Part shown: positions 6,357-7,348 of the stretch, piece by piece
Position numbering within the stretch: position 1 is the first letter of the stretch
Layout: the number at the start of each line of letters is the position of its first letter
Assembly: GCA_041623895.1 (NCBI GenBank)
Contig: JBFJVZ010000389.1
Span: 1 to 7,348, forward strand
Origin: JBFJVZ01 sp041623895
GTDB lineage: Bacteria > Planctomycetota > Planctomycetia > Pirellulales > Pirellulaceae
Length of the DNA stretch: 7,348 nucleotides
Direction of reading: 5' to 3'
The notes under the pieces: generated by a model
What the model was told of the DNA's origin: nothing
The model's input: the letters and a program-made list of their open reading frames with translations, nothing else
Databases searched by the model: none
Position numbers and translations under genes: made by a program

Positions 6357-6865
6357 CGCCGGATACGGGATTCACTGATCGCCCCACACGCGTCGCCATT
6401 GTCGGTGGCGGTTTGGCTGGCATGTCGGCCGCCGAGGCGCTGGCACGATCCCATCCGCGAAAATTTCGCATCACGCTGTTGGAGGCAAAACGCCAAACCG
6501 GCGGCCGCGCCGGTTCGTTCCAGGACCCGGTTTCCGGAGAACCAGTGGACTATTGCCAACACGTGGCGATGGGTTGTTGTACCAATTTTCTTGAGCTGAT
6601 TGGACGCTGCCAGCTGCAAGACAGTTTCCACCGCTATTCGGCCTTGCAATTCTTGCATCCCGACCACTTACCCAGCTCTTTCGCCGCGTCGCGATGGTTG
6701 CCGCCGCCGTTTCATTTGGCCGGCACCATCGCTTCACTGCAATATCTGAGTCGATCACAGAAAAACCAGTTGCGTCACGGTCTGTGGCGTTTGATGCGGA
6801 CAAAAACCGATGATCTTCGCCAGCGCACCGCAGCCGACTGGTTGGCAGCCAACGGACTGCTCTAA
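6353..6865 (+). CDS. hpnE: Hydroxysqualene dehydroxylase HpnE, truncated at the C-terminus
   Basis: HpnE is an FAD-dependent amine-oxidase-like enzyme that reduces hydroxysqualene to squalene. The N-terminal FAD fold is intact: 'VAIVGGGLAGMSAAEAL' (14-30), an acidic E44 ending the second strand, and 'GGRAGSF' (50-56). The family segments 'DYCQHVAMGCCTNFLELI' (66-83), 'LPPPFHLAGTIASLQYLS' (116-133) and 'RTAADWLAANG' (158-168) follow. The start is TTG 6353, overlapping the hpnD stop; no other start precedes the nucleotide-binding strand. The frame ends after 170 residues, whereas complete HpnE proteins are roughly 420-460. The C-terminal substrate and FAD-closing regions are absent, so this copy should not work as it stands. 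The loss coincides with a change in sequence character near 6855-6865, described separately. Identity is firm; the cause of truncation is open. Confidence 0.9.
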   Translation: MTPDTGFTDRPTRVAIVGGGLAGMSAAEALARSHPRKFRITLLEAKRQTGGRAGSFQDPVSGEPVDYCQHVAMGCCTNFLELIGRCQLQDSFHRYSALQFLHPDHLPSSFAASRWLPPPFHLAGTIASLQYLSRSQKNQLRHGLWRLMRTKTDDLRQRTAADWLAANGLL

Positions 6866-6866
6866 C
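6855..6866. other. Probable junction between hpnE and unrelated DNA
   Basis: HpnE-like sequence runs to the glycine of 'WLAANG' at about 6856, after which 'LL' and a TAA appear and all similarity to the family stops. The next genes are short, closely packed and each has a strong Shine-Dalgarno site. 'CTGCTCTAA' could equally be the last codons of a foreign upstream gene that happens to be in frame. The precise base cannot be set from one side. The cause is either insertion or recombination in the genome, or an assembly chimera. Confidence 0.65.
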
Positions 6867-6880
6867 GATGGAGGTGCCTC

Positions 6881-7036
6881 GTGTCTGTGGAGACCCTCAA
6901 CAAGTTCTGCCGGCTGTTCAACTACATCTTCGTGGAGGACTACCAAGAGAAAGGGCAGCCTTTTTACGTCTTTCTTGACTACCACGGGCAGCGTATCCTG
7001 TTGTCCGCCAACGACATCACAAGTCGACTTGCCTAG
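6881..7036 (+). CDS. Small protein of unknown function, probably phage-like
   Basis: From GTG 6881 the frame encodes 51 residues, beginning 'MSVETLNKFCRLFNYIF' and ending 'NDITSRLA'. GGAGGTG at 6870-6876 is an excellent Shine-Dalgarno at normal spacing, which is the main reason to call it. The protein is compact and rich in aromatic residues (F, Y), with the middle part 'GQPFYVFLDYHGQRILL' suggesting two beta strands. No signal peptide or membrane segment is seen. I do not recognise the family. It sits 36 bases before the lipoprotein gene in the same direction, and this dense run of tiny genes is typical of phage genomes. Confidence 0.55.
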   Translation: MSVETLNKFCRLFNYIFVEDYQEKGQPFYVFLDYHGQRILLSANDITSRLA

Positions 7037-7043
7037 GCCTAGG
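7032..7043. repeat. 12-base perfect palindrome CCTAGGCCTAGG
   Basis: Two tandem CCTAGG units make a perfect 12-base palindrome that overlaps the TAG stop of the 51-residue gene. It is followed by a GC-rich run and then the ribosome binding site of the lipoprotein gene. It could be a protein-binding site. It has no loop, and no T-run follows, so it is not a terminator. Confidence 0.45.
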
Positions 7044-7061
7044 GGCCGGGCGCTACAATCG

Positions 7062-7067
7062 AAGGAG
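7062..7067 (+). promoter_or_regulatory. Ribosome binding site of the small lipoprotein gene
   Basis: AAGGAG lies five bases before the ATG at 7073. Comparable sites precede the genes at 6881 and 7315, in contrast to hpnC, hpnD and hpnE, which have none. Confidence 0.65.
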
Positions 7068-7072
7068 ATTCG

Positions 7073-7312
7073 ATGAAGAAGCTCGCACTACTTGCTGTCG
7101 CCTGTGTCGCTCTGGGCGGTTGTTCCTGGTTCCAGGGCAGCCTGCGGGATGACATCGCGGTCTCCCTGAAGACCTCGACGGACAAGATCCTGCCTCAGTA
7201 CCTCGCGTACGTGGAGGCAGACACCACGATCCCCGACTCGGTGAAGAAGACCCGCAAGGGCAACGCCGAGGAGCTGGCCGCAACCATCGAGGACATCCAG
7301 CCCAAGGAGTAG
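7073..7312 (+). CDS. Small predicted lipoprotein, probably phage-like
   Basis: The 79-residue product starts with a lipoprotein signal peptide: 'MKK', the hydrophobic run 'LALLAVACVA', and the lipobox L14-G15-G16-C17. Signal peptidase II would cut before C17 to leave a mature protein of 63 residues. Serine follows the cysteine, which in a Gram-negative host would favour the outer membrane. The mature part is charged and probably helical ('DILPQYLAYVEADTTI'-like region, written here approximately as residues 39-53; then 'DSVKKTRKGNAEELAATIED', 55-74). This layout recalls short proteins found in phage genomes near structural or lysis genes, but that is from memory and not shown. ATG 7073 is fixed by AAGGAG five bases upstream. 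The next gene starts two bases after its stop. Confidence 0.7.
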   Translation: MKKLALLAVACVALGGCSWFQGSLRDDIAVSLKTSTDKILPQYLAYVEADTTIPDSVKKTRKGNAEELAATIEDIQPKE

Positions 7313-7314
7313 TC

Positions 7315-7348
7315 ATGGCTGACATCGATTTCGAAGCAGTCGGAAACG
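7315..7348 (+). CDS. Start of a gene cut by the window end
   Basis: An ATG two bases after the lipoprotein stop opens a frame reading 'MADIDFEAVGN', which runs off the right end. AAGGAG at 7304-7309, within the last codons of the preceding gene, is well placed five bases upstream. Eleven residues are too few to assign a family. The tight packing indicates one transcript with the lipoprotein gene. Confidence 0.5.
   Translation, partial: MADIDFEAVGN

Noticed and set aside
7029..7059. Promoter TTGCCT / TACAAT ahead of the lipoprotein gene
   Set aside because: The spacer is 19 bases, and the implied transcript start near 7066 would fall within the AAGGAG ribosome binding site.
6865..7348. Prophage attachment site at the hpnE junction
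   Set aside because: Only one end of the possible insertion is visible, so no flanking direct repeat can be shown, and no integrase gene is in the window.

Overview
This looks like a bacterial chromosomal fragment, most likely from the Planctomycetota (Pirellula/Rhodopirellula-like). That placement is inferred from gene content and style. A small N-terminally anchored protein carries the 'SLREMLLVVLCIACVLAWW' type of segment seen widely in that phylum. There is a secreted PDZ-only protein, Shine-Dalgarno sites are weak or absent at several starts, GTG and TTG starts are used, and ispH is divergent from an hpnC-hpnD-hpnE squalene cluster. No rRNA, tRNA, CRISPR array or insertion sequence was recognised.

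Layout. Bases 1-116 are non-coding with a weak inverted repeat. Four genes then lie on the minus strand, read from right to left: ispH (3388-4326), a secreted triple-PDZ protein (2330-3289), an RtcB-family RNA ligase (660-2144, GTG start) and a small membrane-anchored protein of unknown function (117-623). A 66-base AT-richer gap (4327-4392) separates ispH from the plus-strand genes hpnC (4393-5304), hpnD (5382-6356) and hpnE (6353-6865). The gap has overlapping TATAAT-like boxes on both strands.

How the genes work together. IspH makes IPP and DMAPP, the last step of the MEP pathway. Their C15 product farnesyl diphosphate is the substrate of HpnD, which makes presqualene diphosphate. HpnC converts that to hydroxysqualene and HpnE reduces it to squalene. 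Squalene feeds hopanoids and, in planctomycetes, C30 carotenoids. The divergent pair therefore places the precursor supply beside its first committed use. RtcB and the PDZ protein have no evident link to this pathway.

Right end. hpnE stops at about 170 residues, roughly 40 percent of the usual length, just after its 'ADWLAANG' segment. From about 6855 the sequence changes character. Three tightly packed small plus-strand genes follow: a 51-residue protein, a 79-residue predicted lipoprotein and the start of a third gene running off the window. Each has a strong Shine-Dalgarno site, which the planctomycete-like hpn genes lack. This looks phage-like or otherwise foreign. It is either a real insertion into hpnE or a chimeric assembly join, and the second must be excluded before any biological reading.
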